Of a stretch of DNA of 64,000 nt, positions 1-9,700 are shown piece after piece. Numbering within the stretch: position 1 is the first letter of the stretch; each line of letters opens with the position of its first letter. Made by a program: the position numbers and the translations under genes. A model generated the notes under the pieces. The model was not told the origin of the DNA. It saw nothing but the letters and a program-made list of their open reading frames with translations, and ran no database searches. This DNA is from Bacteroidales bacterium (lineage in GTDB: Bacteria > Bacteroidota > Bacteroidia > Bacteroidales > Muribaculaceae), in NCBI GenBank assembly GCA_014800895.1, contig JAAVFG010000040.1, positions 1-64,000 on the forward strand, in the 5' to 3' direction.

Positions 1-29
1 CTGTGGCAGAATGTCATTGTTCTTTCGCT

Positions 30-76
30 ATCGGCACCCTCCCGGTCAGCTTTCTGACCTCGGGGCGTTTCCCGAT
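30..76 (-). promoter_or_regulatory. Structured leader of an off-window gene
   Basis: Directly downstream of the leftward promoter the transcript can fold into a coaxial stem: ATCGG (72-76) with CCGAT (30-34), CGCCC (63-67) with GGGTG (35-39, one G-U), and GGTCAG with CTGACC (54-59 and 44-49) closed by an AAAG loop. Small internal loops separate the helices. It resembles an autoregulatory leader or a small RNA, but I do not recognise the family and cannot see the downstream gene. Confidence 0.35.
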
Positions 77-84
77 TGCGGATG

Positions 85-115
85 CAAAATTAGTACAAAA
101 ATCTGGCGTAGTCAA
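85..115 (-). promoter_or_regulatory. Bacteroidota-type promoter facing left
   Basis: On the minus strand a -33 TTG (113-115) is followed by 20 bases and a TAATTTTG -7 box (85-92), matching the TAnnTTTG consensus known for Bacteroidota. Transcription would start near position 78 and leave the window at its left edge, so the gene served is not visible. The rest of 1-221 holds only this promoter, the folded leader below it and the 3' flank of the acyl-CoA synthetase gene. Confidence 0.6.
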
Positions 116-221
116 GTCCTGCCTTAATATTTTTGCTAAATTTCTTTCCTTATTTCTTTATCTTATTGATTATCATATGAATCAATAAATGTTAACGATT
201 GTTAACAAATCTTTATTCAAT

Positions 222-1895
222 TTATGAATAGAGGAAACGTTTGATGCTTCTCTTGGGAGTTTTTTCAAATTCCTCATCAAAAATCTTGAAATCCTTTACT
301 TTTGAATAGGCAGGGATATCTTTATTGAGGAGTTCGATATTCTGCTGCATCACCTTTTCGAGCTTCTCCCTATCCTTTCCATCTTTGAGGGCGGCATCGA
401 AATCTGGATGAATGAGAGCAACTATCTGCCCGTCTTTCTCTATAATGAGAGATTCGTTGACATAAGGGAGATTATTAAGTTTGGCTTCAATCTCTTCGGG
501 ATAGATATTCTGACCTGAGGGACCAAGAATCATTGTCTTCGAACGTCCCATTATATAAATGAACCCATCCTTATCGATTATGCCTCGGTCGCCGGTATCC
601 ATCCAGCCATCTTTTCCCATCACCTCTTCGGTGGCTTTAGGATTTTTATAATACCCCTGCATTACATTCATTCCTCTTACCTGTATATTTCCGGGGATTG
701 TCTCGGGGTCGTCCGACATGATGCGTATTTCCATCCTGTCTACAATTTTTCCTACAGAATGAGGACGCGTTTCGTTGGAAGGCGCATAAGAGATCAATGG
801 TCCACATTCGGTCATGCCGTATCCGACAGTAAGGGGAAAGTCTATTTTCTGTAGGAATTTCTCCACATCCGCATTAAGAGGCGCGCCTCCAACAATCACT
901 TCATGAAGATTGCCTCCAAACGCCTGCATCAGCTGGGCGCGTACTTTCTTGAGGATATATTTTTCAAGTCCGGGAAGTTTAAGGAGGAATTTTGTAAGCG
1001 GTTTTTCAAGCTGGGGGAAGACCTTATTTCTTATTATCTTCTCTATGATGAGCGGGACGGTGACGATCAATTTGGGATGCACCTCGGCAAAAGCTCCAAG
1101 GATAATCTTCGGGGAAGGGAGCTTGGTAAGGAAATAGCAATGGCAACCTTTGCATATGGGATGAAGCATCTCAACAGTCATTCCGTAAAGATGTGCGAGC
1201 GGAAGCATATTGACTATTCCATCCCCTGCCTTAAACCAGTCAAGATTATCGACACAGAAACGGATATTACTCCAGATAGATCTGAAGGGTAATTCCACAC
1301 CTTTAGACATTCCGGTGGATCCGGCTGTGTAATTAATGAGCGCAAGGTCTTCCGGTTTGTCCTCAAAATATTCAAGACTCTCTTTGGTGAAGCTATACGG
1401 ATATTTCTTTCCGAAACATTCGTTGATATTATTTCGAGTCTCGGTCAGTTTCTTATTTTTAGAGTATGGCATTCCAAACTCACTGATAAAGAGGACCGCC
1501 TCAAGTTCGGGAAGATTCTTTTCATCAAGATTCTCCCATATCCCGGCATCCACAAAGAGGAGTTTCGCCCCGCAATGATTTACGAGATGATGAACGGTGT
1601 CGGGCTTGAACTCATGCAGGATCGGCACCGCTACCACTCCGGCTGTGATACATGAAAGAAATATCACCGCCCAGTTTGATGAATTTTTTCCGCAGATAGC
1701 TACGCGATCACCTTTTTTAACTCCTGCGGCGTCAAACATGATATGCAGCTTGGCTATCTGTTCCGCAACATCTTTATATTGATAGTTGATGCCTCCCATA
1801 TCGGAGAACGCCATGCGGTCCCAATTCTTCTTAATGGACTCCTTGATAATCGCATTCAGAGAGGATACATCATCATTTCTCTTCTTATCTTTCAT
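222..1895 (-). CDS. AMP-binding long-chain acyl-CoA synthetase family protein
   Basis: This 557-residue protein is an adenylate-forming enzyme that most likely activates a fatty acid to acyl-CoA (or acyl-ACP) through an acyl-AMP intermediate in the cytoplasm. The phosphate-binding loop YTAGSTGMSKGVE lies at about 189-201, the core motif GYGMTECGP at 358-366, and the hinge and ribose-binding region (WMDTGDRG, then GRSKTMILGPSG) at 431-461. A lysine-rich C-terminus (near 545-552) fits the mobile domain with the catalytic lysine. The ATG at 1895 is the natural start. It stands alone, with a bidirectional hairpin upstream. The substrate is not predictable from sequence. Confidence 0.88.
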   Translation of the reverse strand: MKDKKRNDDVSSLNAIIKESIKKNWDRMAFSDMGGINYQYKDVAEQIAKLHIMFDAAGVKKGDRVAICGKNSSNWAVIFLSCITAGVVAVPILHEFKPDTVHHLVNHCGAKLLFVDAGIWENLDEKNLPELEAVLFISEFGMPYSKNKKLTETRNNINECFGKKYPYSFTKESLEYFEDKPEDLALINYTAGSTGMSKGVELPFRSIWSNIRFCVDNLDWFKAGDGIVNMLPLAHLYGMTVEMLHPICKGCHCYFLTKLPSPKIILGAFAEVHPKLIVTVPLIIEKIIRNKVFPQLEKPLTKFLLKLPGLEKYILKKVRAQLMQAFGGNLHEVIVGGAPLNADVEKFLQKIDFPLTVGYGMTECGPLISYAPSNETRPHSVGKIVDRMEIRIMSDDPETIPGNIQVRGMNVMQGYYKNPKATEEVMGKDGWMDTGDRGIIDKDGFIYIMGRSKTMILGPSGQNIYPEEIEAKLNNLPYVNESLIIEKDGQIVALIHPDFDAALKDGKDREKLEKVMQQNIELLNKDIPAYSKVKDFKIFDEEFEKTPKRSIKRFLYS

Positions 1896-1970
1896 ATTTC
1901 GTGGGTTTATTTTAGCAGATATAGTTTAACCGTGTGTAGTTTTTCAAGTATTCGTATTATTATAACATAA

Positions 1971-2004
1971 AAAGAGAGAATTGGGTTTGTTCAATTCTCT
2001 CTTT
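1971..2004. terminator. Bidirectional intrinsic terminator
   Basis: AAAGAGAGAATTG (1971-1983) pairs perfectly over 13 bp with CAATTCTCTCTTT (1992-2004) around an 8-base loop. The minus-strand copy is followed by T-rich sequence, so it would end the leftward desulfidase-like transcript before the acyl-CoA synthetase gene. Confidence 0.75.
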
Positions 2005-2052
2005 TCATTATTGGCAACTTCTAATAATCTTGCCTTAAAATTACATATATTT

Positions 2053-3339
2053 CTACTTCTCCACCATTATCTTCAAAACCAATTTATCCGTTTCGAGCAT
2101 AGCCTCCCTGCCGATAACGGTAAGATTATTGATGGTCCGGTCAATATCCTTGGCGACAATACCCTCCGCCTCACTGACACATCTTCCATTCATGGCAAGC
2201 ATAGCCGACATTACAGCTGTTGACACACCGGAGGATATCTTCATTGCACACGCCGGTTTAGCACCGTCGCAAATCATTCCGGTAAGGTTAGCCACCATAT
2301 TCTTTATCGCGGCGCACACCTGCTGAAAATCACCGCCCATAAGATATACCAGACCAGACGACGCTCCGGTAGAAGCCACTACACAACCACATAGAGCAGA
2401 GAGCCTGCCCAAACTCTGCTTGATATATATGCTTGTAAGATGACTCATTATTAATGCCCTCGCTTTCGTCTCATCATCAGTGCCGATATCTTCCGCATAT
2501 GAAACGACAGGAAGCGTGCATGTAATACCTTGATTGCCACTCCCGGAATTTGACATAACAGATATCGATGCTCCACCCATACGGGCATCGCACGCAGCCG
2601 ATGTAAGGGAGATCATTCTCTCGAGTGGGGTATCGCCGAATAAAGTCATGCCGCATTTGCGAATGGTAGCTCCTAAAGAATGTCCGTAATCTCCGGACAA
2701 TGCCAATTCCGCCGCTTTCTTATTAACCCTGCCTGCTTCCAGGATAAACTCTATCTCTTCAAATGGAGCAGTAGTGGCAAATTCATAAACAGTCTCCATT
2801 GTCAAGGGGAAATCGGCTGAATCATCATTTGTGCCGTCAGATTCTGTTTCATTGAAGATAACCTCACCACCTTTACTTAATCTGACAAAATGGGTATGAG
2901 CTCCAGAAATCACAGCCTCTGCTTCCCTACAGGATGAATCATCCGACTTTACCTTTACCTCGATATGCAGGTTAGAGGGAGTGCAAGGAATATGAAATAT
3001 CTTTATTCTCCCCTCCTCTATCATCTTCTTCCCTTCATTGATAGCCTCCGGGCTGACATCTCTTATTACCTCAAGCTCATAATCGGACTTGCCGATAAGA
3101 GCACCAAGGGCAACTGCAATCGGAAGTCCCACCATTCCCGTGCCCGGAATACCGACACCCATCGCGTTCTTTATGATATTCCCACTCAATCCGACCTCGA
3201 TTTTATCGGGCGTCTTTCCCAAAATTTCCTTAGCCTTCGCCACACACAAAGCCACTGCTATAGGCTCGGTGCATCCCATCGCCGGAACCACTTCCCGGCG
3301 TATCATATCTATTATCTTATTGCGTGTTTCTGTCTGCAT
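2053..3339 (-). CDS. L-cysteine desulfidase / serine dehydratase-like protein (UPF0597 family)
   Basis: The 428-residue protein matches the UPF0597/CdsB-like family, which includes Fe-S dependent L-cysteine desulfidases and is related to the alpha domain of L-serine dehydratases. The family signature PAMGCTEPIAVALC is at 19-32 with Cys23 as a likely cluster ligand. Further conserved stretches are NSGSGNQGITC near the middle and a glycine-rich GMICDGAKPACAMK segment with two cysteines. The likely reaction is release of sulfide and ammonia from cysteine or a related amino acid, giving pyruvate. It follows thymidine kinase by 15 bases and is probably co-transcribed. The physiological substrate is inference. 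Confidence 0.8.
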   Translation of the reverse strand: MQTETRNKIIDMIRREVVPAMGCTEPIAVALCVAKAKEILGKTPDKIEVGLSGNIIKNAMGVGIPGTGMVGLPIAVALGALIGKSDYELEVIRDVSPEAINEGKKMIEEGRIKIFHIPCTPSNLHIEVKVKSDDSSCREAEAVISGAHTHFVRLSKGGEVIFNETESDGTNDDSADFPLTMETVYEFATTAPFEEIEFILEAGRVNKKAAELALSGDYGHSLGATIRKCGMTLFGDTPLERMISLTSAACDARMGGASISVMSNSGSGNQGITCTLPVVSYAEDIGTDDETKARALIMSHLTSIYIKQSLGRLSALCGCVVASTGASSGLVYLMGGDFQQVCAAIKNMVANLTGMICDGAKPACAMKISSGVSTAVMSAMLAMNGRCVSEAEGIVAKDIDRTINNLTVIGREAMLETDKLVLKIMVEK

Positions 3340-3354
3340 GGTATGTTATTTAAT

Positions 3355-4002
3355 TCAGTATGTAACTTCTCCATCAGGAAATTCCAACGGTAAGCTCCCC
3401 TGCCTGTTCTTCTCGATTTTCTTATACCTCCAGCAACGGCGACAGACCGACATGTAACGCTCATTACCGCCGATCTCCACCACCTCCCCTTCGGTGATAA
3501 TCTCTCCCCTGCTGTCTATCCGGGCATTCACAATGGTTTTCCGTCCGCACGAGCATGTGGATTTAATCTCATCAATCGTGTCCGCTATCTCGAAAAGGCG
3601 GCGTGAGCCTTCAAAGAGATTAGTGCGGAAATCGGTACGAAGTCCGTAACACAACACGTTGATTCCATAATCATCCACTAATCGCGCCAACTGATCAACT
3701 TGTTCGGGAGATAAAAACTGAGCCTCATCCACCAATATCCATTCAGCATGAGGGAGCTTTGCCTTCACTTTATCATGAATGAGTTTATACAGGTCTGTTT
3801 CAGGATAAATCCATCCGCACTCACGTTCGATACCTATTCTGCTACGGATTACATTTTTCTTATCGCGTGTATCAGTGACCGGTTTGAAACAGAGGTAAGG
3901 CATATTCCTCTCCTCGAAGTTATATGCTGTTGTAAGGAGCAGGGCGGTTTTAGCCGACCCCATAGTGCCATATTTGAAATATAATTTACCGCGTTTTTCC
4001 AT
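3355..4002 (-). CDS. tdk: Thymidine kinase
   Basis: This 215-residue type II thymidine kinase phosphorylates thymidine to dTMP for nucleotide salvage in the cytoplasm. The P-loop GTMGSAKT is at 12-19 and the Walker B/catalytic motif VDEAQF at 91-96 (Glu93 as base). A structural zinc site is formed by Cys150, Cys152, Cys187 and Cys190. The P-loop has Ala where many homologues have Gly, a form I accept as natural because every other landmark is intact. The gene starts at the ATG at 4002 and is followed closely by the desulfidase-like gene on the same strand. Confidence 0.93.
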   Translation of the reverse strand: MEKRGKLYFKYGTMGSAKTALLLTTAYNFEERNMPYLCFKPVTDTRDKKNVIRSRIGIERECGWIYPETDLYKLIHDKVKAKLPHAEWILVDEAQFLSPEQVDQLARLVDDYGINVLCYGLRTDFRTNLFEGSRRLFEIADTIDEIKSTCSCGRKTIVNARIDSRGEIITEGEVVEIGGNERYMSVCRRCWRYKKIEKNRQGSLPLEFPDGEVTY

Positions 4003-4257
4003 CTGTTAGTTTAGTTAATGCGAAATTACAATTTTTTTCGCGTTCCTACAGCATAAACCACCAAAAATATATAAATCCATTGTAAAATAGAGGAATCCAT
4101 TGTGAAATAGATAAATAGTTACCAAAATTTAAAAAATGTTTAAAAAAATTTAATTTCGCAAAACAATTTCCATTTATACTTTGTTAACATTACATCAAAC
4201 TCACAAAAATTTGCGACTATACGAGATATCAATAAACGCCTAAAAAGAGATTCCGCT

Positions 4258-4845
4258 ATGAGCAGCATTAATTTAATTTCAATAGATCCGGCACAAAGCG
4301 CAAAAAGCGCGCTCCATCCCGAAGTGTTTGAACGCCTCGCACGTCAGTGCAAGGTGACAGCTGCCACTAAAGATATTACAGTGTCTTATAAAAAGGTTAT
4401 CAATAGCTTTTTCGGTATCAGCAAGAAGACCACTAAGAAATTTTCTCTAACTGCTCTCACACTCCGAGTTGTTGCCGCCGTTGCTCTCTGCAGTCTCTCT
4501 TTATCTCAAGGTATGGATTTCTCCGGCTTCTCAATCTCCTGGATTATAGCGGGGCTGGCGGTATCCCTTCTTTCAGGATGTCTCACACGTCTCTCTTCAG
4601 GTGTAGCCTTTGTCGCTTCTGCTTTCATGGCATATTCAGCTTTCTCCGCTACCGGAATGATTGAGGTGCTTCCCATCATCTGCATGGCTTTCTCCTTCCT
4701 CTTCCTCCTTATCGGTCCGGGTCTTTTCAGCACTGATCAGCTTCTCAGAAAAGCAATGATAAAAGGAGCCCGCAAAAATGCCCGGAGAAAAGCCAACCGT
4801 CTTGCAGAGCGTCGACTCTCTTATCAGGCTATGCGTTATATCTGA
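4258..4845 (+). CDS. Small membrane protein of unknown function
   Basis: I do not recognise this 195-residue protein. Residues 1-60 are polar and basic. From about 62 to 160 there are roughly four hydrophobic segments (around 65-85, 93-112, 116-130 and 138-158). The C-terminal 35 residues are rich in Arg and Lys and probably cytoplasmic. It has no signal peptide or known catalytic motif. It is a lone rightward gene between leftward neighbours, with an AT-rich 255-bp upstream region and its own downstream hairpin, so it is probably monocistronic. Confidence 0.6.
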   Translation: MSSINLISIDPAQSAKSALHPEVFERLARQCKVTAATKDITVSYKKVINSFFGISKKTTKKFSLTALTLRVVAAVALCSLSLSQGMDFSGFSISWIIAGLAVSLLSGCLTRLSSGVAFVASAFMAYSAFSATGMIEVLPIICMAFSFLFLLIGPGLFSTDQLLRKAMIKGARKNARRKANRLAERRLSYQAMRYI

Positions 4846-4873
4846 TTTCAAATTTACCCTTTTATATAGCGAA

Positions 4874-4899
4874 GGAGCGGTATCAATAGATATCGCTCC
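4874..4899. terminator. Hairpin between convergent genes
   Basis: GGAGCGGTATC (4874-4884) pairs with GATATCGCTCC (4889-4899) around an AATA loop: 11 bp with one G-T opposition. It sits between the convergent membrane-protein gene and nth. The downstream T-tract is weak on both strands. Confidence 0.55.
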
Positions 4900-4930
4900 C
4901 TTCATTTATTAAAGCTCATAAATGTATTTT

Positions 4931-5593
4931 TTATTTCTTGACCGACCGGGTTGAAGATGATGCGGAGCCATACATTTTGCAATACTTCCGGATTGCACAT
5001 TCCATACATTCCGGTTTGCGAGCCTTACACACATATCTGCCGTGGAGGATAAGCCAATGATGAGCTTTCGCCACCAATTCCTCCGGAATATACTTCATTA
5101 GGGTCTTCTCTGTCTCCAAAGGCGACTTGGAGTTATTAGTCAGCCCTATCCTGTTGCTAACCCTGAAGACATGCGTATCGACTGCCATAGCGGCTTTATT
5201 CCATACCACCGAGAGCATCACATTTGCAGTCTTCCTCCCTACTCCGGGGAGCTTCATAAGCCCATCGATATCAGTAGGCATCTCTCCGCCAAATTCATCT
5301 GTCAGCAAACGGGCGGCACGCAGGAGATGTCTTGTCTTATTATTGGGGAAGGTTACGCTCCTGATATATTCATATACCGCCTCCTCGCTGGAGGCGGCAA
5401 GATCGGCAGGCTCGGGAAAACGATCGAACAGAGCCGGGGTCACCATATTTATACGCTTATCCGTACACTGAGCGGAAAGTATCACCGCCAATAAAAGATG
5501 AAACGGAGTATCGTAATGAAGCTCCGTTTTAGGATCCGGCATCACCTCCTGAAATATGGAGATGACGCCGGCATATCTTTCCTTAATAGTCAT
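4931..5593 (-). CDS. nth: Endonuclease III (DNA glycosylase/AP lyase)
   Basis: Endonuclease III excises oxidised pyrimidines and nicks the abasic site during base excision repair. The helix-hairpin-helix LPGVGRKTANVML carries the catalytic lysine and AVDTHVFRV the catalytic aspartate. The C-terminal 4Fe-4S cluster loop has the exact spacing C-x6-C-x2-C-x5-C. I choose the ATG at 5593 over an upstream in-frame TTG at 5602, giving 220 residues beginning MTIKERYAG. pheS ends 12 bases upstream, so the two are probably co-transcribed. Confidence 0.93.
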   Translation of the reverse strand: MTIKERYAGVISIFQEVMPDPKTELHYDTPFHLLLAVILSAQCTDKRINMVTPALFDRFPEPADLAASSEEAVYEYIRSVTFPNNKTRHLLRAARLLTDEFGGEMPTDIDGLMKLPGVGRKTANVMLSVVWNKAAMAVDTHVFRVSNRIGLTNNSKSPLETEKTLMKYIPEELVAKAHHWLILHGRYVCKARKPECMECAIRKYCKMYGSASSSTRSVKK

Positions 5594-5605
5594 GTAGCGC
5601 AAAGT

Positions 5606-6643
5606 TTATTTTGCAGCCTCGAATTCACGAAGGAATCTTACATCATTCTCTGAGAACATTCGAAGATCCTTCACCTTATATTTGAGGTTGGTGATTCGCT
5701 CTATACCCATACCGAATGCGTATCCTGTATAAACTTCGGGGTCTATACCGCATGCTTTAAGAACGTTGGGATCCACCATGCCGCAGCCGAGAATCTCCAC
5801 CCATCCGGTATTCTTACAGAATCCGCAACCCTTCCCGCCACAGATAAAGCAACTGATGTCCATCTCAGCCGAAGGCTCCGTGAAAGGGAAATAGGAAGGA
5901 CGCAAACGAATCTTTGTGTCAGGACCGAACATCTGCTTCGCAAATCCGAGAAGCACCTGCTTGAGATCTGCAAAAGATACGTTCTTATCAATATACAGTC
6001 CCTCCACCTGATGGAAGAAGCAGTGGGCACGCGCAGAGATCGCCTCATTACGATACACCCTACCCGGGCATACGATACGGATAGGAGGCTGTGTTTTCTC
6101 CATCACACGAGTCTGTACGGATGAGGTGTGGGTACGGAGGAGGATATCCGCCGGATTCCGTGATATAAAGAAAGTGTCCTGCATATCACGGGCAGGATGA
6201 TCGGGCGCAAAATTCAATGATTCGAACACATGCCAGTCATCTTCAATTTCGGGACCTTCAGCGATAGTGAAGCCCATACCCTCGAAAATTCTCAGAATCT
6301 CATTCTTAACGATTGTGAGGGGATGACGTGTACCCAATTCCACAGGCGTAGCAGTACGTGTCAGATCAAGCTCTTCCAACTCGCGGTCGCTATTTGTAGA
6401 GAAACTTTCCTTTAGGGCGGCTATCTTCTCAGTAGCTAAAGTCTTAAGCTCATTCACTTTCTGACCGACAACCTTTTTCTGCTCCGCAGGAACATTACGG
6501 AAGTCTGCCATCAAGGCTGAAATCTCCCCCTTCTTACTCAGGTATTTTATACGGAGTTGCTCCACCGCTTCTAATGAATCGGCTGTGGCATTTTCTATTA
6601 CCTCCTTTAATTTGCTAATTCTTTCAAGCATCATTACTTGCAT
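5606..6643 (-). CDS. pheS: Phenylalanyl-tRNA synthetase alpha subunit
   Basis: PheS is the catalytic subunit of the alpha2-beta2 enzyme that charges tRNA-Phe. An N-terminal coiled-coil (about 1-90) is followed by the class II aminoacyl-tRNA synthetase core. Landmarks are TRHPLTIVKNEI near 104, the motif 2 segment VCPGRVYRNEAISARAH near 190, and the motif 3 segment YAFGMGIERITNLKY near the C-terminus. Length (345) is normal. Three ATGs lie close together (6643, 6634, 6631); homologues usually begin MLE-, which would favour 6631. pheT is not in the window, which is common in this phylum. A strong promoter lies just upstream. Confidence 0.93.
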   Translation of the reverse strand: MQVMMLERISKLKEVIENATADSLEAVEQLRIKYLSKKGEISALMADFRNVPAEQKKVVGQKVNELKTLATEKIAALKESFSTNSDRELEELDLTRTATPVELGTRHPLTIVKNEILRIFEGMGFTIAEGPEIEDDWHVFESLNFAPDHPARDMQDTFFISRNPADILLRTHTSSVQTRVMEKTQPPIRIVCPGRVYRNEAISARAHCFFHQVEGLYIDKNVSFADLKQVLLGFAKQMFGPDTKIRLRPSYFPFTEPSAEMDISCFICGGKGCGFCKNTGWVEILGCGMVDPNVLKACGIDPEVYTGYAFGMGIERITNLKYKVKDLRMFSENDVRFLREFEAAK

Positions 6644-6677
6644 TAGGCAGTAAGAATATTTACTGCGGTTTAGAATG

Positions 6678-6708
6678 CAAATTTACAAATTTTCTGCAAA
6701 TAAACAAA
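6678..6708 (-). promoter_or_regulatory. pheS promoter
   Basis: On the minus strand TTTG (6705-6708) is followed by exactly 19 bases and TAAATTTG (6678-6685), the canonical Bacteroidota -33/-7 arrangement. Transcription would begin near 6671, about 28 bases before the first pheS ATG. Confidence 0.75.
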
Positions 6709-6710
6709 GA

Positions 6711-6735
6711 GGAGACGCCCGGTCAGGACATCTCC
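6711..6735 (-). terminator. nifJ terminator
   Basis: On the minus strand GGAGATGTCC pairs with GGGCGTCTCC (10 bp including two G-U pairs) around a five-base loop. It is followed by TCTTTGTTTATTTG. The T-rich tail is also the -33 region of the pheS promoter, so one gene's terminator abuts the next gene's promoter. Confidence 0.6.
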
Positions 6736-6759
6736 TCCAATATTATCTGAAGCCTATGC

Positions 6760-9700
6760 TTACTTTCTGAGATCTTTCTCCTCTTTAGTGAGCTCGGGAT
6801 CTTTACCCCAATCCTGAGCCTGGAGACGCTTGTAGTTATTGTAACGCCACATTGCGTTAGCCTTACATGCCTCGAAGAGCTCCTCAGCCTGGTCAGGATA
6901 CATCTTCAAGAGAGAAGCGAAACGAACCTCGCCCTTGAGGAAGTCTACGAACTTATCCCAATCGGGCTCCTTGCTGTCGAGAGTGAAGGGGTTCTGACCC
7001 TGCTCCTCAAGCGCGGGATTATAGCGCCAGAGGTGCCAGTAGCCACATTCTACTGCCTCTTTCTCCTCTTCCTGAGACTTACCCATACCCTTCTTGATAC
7101 CATGATTGATACAAGGTGCGTATGCGATAATCAAAGAAGGACCATCGTATGCCTCTGCCTCGCGGATAGCCTTGAGAGTCTGAGCATTGTCAGCGCCCAT
7201 CGCTACCTGCGCCACATATACATAACCGTAAGTAGTGGCGATCATACCGAGGTCTTTCTTACGGATACGCTTACCGGCTGCCGCAAACTTAGCGATTGCG
7301 CCGATAGGAGTAGCCTTGGATGACTGACCACCGGTGTTAGAATATACCTCTGTATCGAGAACGAGAAGATTTACATTCTTGCCGGAAGCAATCACGTGGT
7401 CGAGACCGCCGTAACCGATATCGTAGCTTGCACCGTCACCACCGATAATCCACTGGCTGCGCTTAGTGAGATAGTGCTCGAGCTCTACGATACCCTTGCA
7501 GATATCGCAATCGCATTTCTTAGCCTCTGCCACGAGAGCCTCTGAAGTCTTGCGGCTCTCTTCTGCGCTATCCATGTTATCAAGCCAGTTCTGAGCAGCT
7601 GCCTTAAGCTCGGCTGAGCAGCAGTCGCAAGTGAGTGATTTCTTAACGAGATCCTCAACACGAGCGCGCATCTTCTCATAACCGATATACATACCGAGAC
7701 CGAACTCGCAGAAGTCCTCGAAGAGGGAGTTAGCCCATGCAGGACCATGTCCCTTATCGTCAGTAGTATAAGGAGTGGAAGGCACGGAGCCGGAATAGAT
7801 TGAAGAACAACCTGTAGCGTTTGCCACCATCTCACGATCTCCATAGAGCTGTGTGATGAGCTTAACGTAAGGAGTCTCACCGCAACCGGAGCAAGCACCT
7901 GAGAACTCGAAGAGAGGCTGAGCGAACTGACTGTTCTTGACGTTAGCCTTCACATCTACGAGATCCTTCTTATTGGATACCTCCTTAATGCAGTATTCCC
8001 AATTCTTCTCCTCGCCGAGCTGGCTTTCAGTGTGCTTCATTGAAAGCGCCTTGTTGCCTTTCTTGCCGGGACATACGTCAACACAGTTGCCGCAACCGAG
8101 ACAGTCAAGCACATCTACCTGCTGTACGAAACGGAGACCTGCGAATGTCTTGCCGATAGCGGGAAGAGTGTGATCCTCGCCGAAAGGAGCGTTAGCCATC
8201 TCCTCTGCATTGAGAAGGAAGGGACGGATTGAAGCGTGAGGACAAACGTATGCACATTTGTTACACTGGATACAGTTTTCGGGATTCCACTCAGGCACGA
8301 AAGCTGCCACACCACGTTTCTCATATGCTGCAGTGCCCTGCTCCCATGTGCCGTCTGCATTGTCAGCAAATGCACTTACGGGAAGGAGATCGCCATCCTG
8401 TGCGTTGATAGGACGAACAACGTTTGTGATGAATTCGGGAGCATTATCTGATGCTTCCGCCTCAACCTCAAGGTTAGCCCATGCGGGATCAACATCAAGT
8501 TTGGAATACTCGCCACCGCGATCTACTGCCGCATAGTTCATATTAACGATGTTCTCTCCCTTCTTGCCATAAGACTTAACGATGAATTTCTTCATCTGCT
8601 CGATAGCGAGATCTACGGGGATAACCTCTGTAATACGGAAGAATGCGCTCTGGAGAATAGTATTGGTACGGTTGCCGAGACCAATCTCCTGTGCGATCTT
8701 TGACGCATTGATATAATAGAGAGTGATATTATTCTCTGCGAGATAACGTTTTACCTTGTTGGGGAGATTCTTAGCGAGCTCCTCACCTTCCCAGATAGTA
8801 TTGAGAAGGAATGTACCGTTGGGCTGAAGACCGCGGAGTACATCATACATGTGAAGATATGCCTGAACGTGGCATGCCACGAAGTTAGGAGTATTCACTA
8901 GATATGTGGAGCGGATAGGATTATCACCGAAACGGAGGTGTGAACAAGTGAAACCACCTGACTTCTTGGAATCGTATGCGAAATATGCCTGACAATATTT
9001 GTCGGTATTCTCGCCGATGATCTTCACGGAGTTCTTGTTAGCGCCGACAGTACCGTCAGCACCAAGACCATAGAACTTAGCCTGGAAAAGACCGGGCTCG
9101 GCAATATTCACCTCAGGACGCTGAGGGAGTGAATAGAAAGTCACATCGTCAACGATACCAACTGTGAAGTGATCCTTAGGCTCGGGAAGAGAAAGGTTTT
9201 CGAATACCTCAAGAATCTGAGCAGGAGTAGTATCTTTTGAAGCGATACCATAACGACCGCCAACGATAAGCGGGGCGTTCTCTTTGCCATAGAAGCACTC
9301 TTTCACATCAAGGTAGAGAGGCTCGCCGTTTGCTCCGGGCTCCTTAGTGCGGTCAAGCACGCAGATGCGTTTTGCTGTTGCGGGCACTGCTGCAAGGAAA
9401 TGCTTTGCAGAGAAAGGACGATAAAGGTGTACGCAAACAAGACCGACCTTCTCTCCTTTCTCGCGGAGATGATCGATAGTCTCTTTGATACACTCAGTCA
9501 CTGAGCCCATGGCGATAATCACGCGCTCTGCCTCGGGATCACCATAATAATCGAACAAGCCATAGTTGCGGCCTGTGATTTTATTGATCTCCTTGATATA
9601 ACCCTCAACGATCTCGGGAAGAGCGTTGTAATAGGGATTTGAAGCCTCACGGTGCTGGAAGAATACGTCGGGGTTCTCAGCCATACCGCGAGCTACGGGA

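Noticed and set aside
3..188. Rightward 61-codon frame at the left edge
   Set aside because: It lies antisense to the promoter and folded leader and has no rightward promoter.
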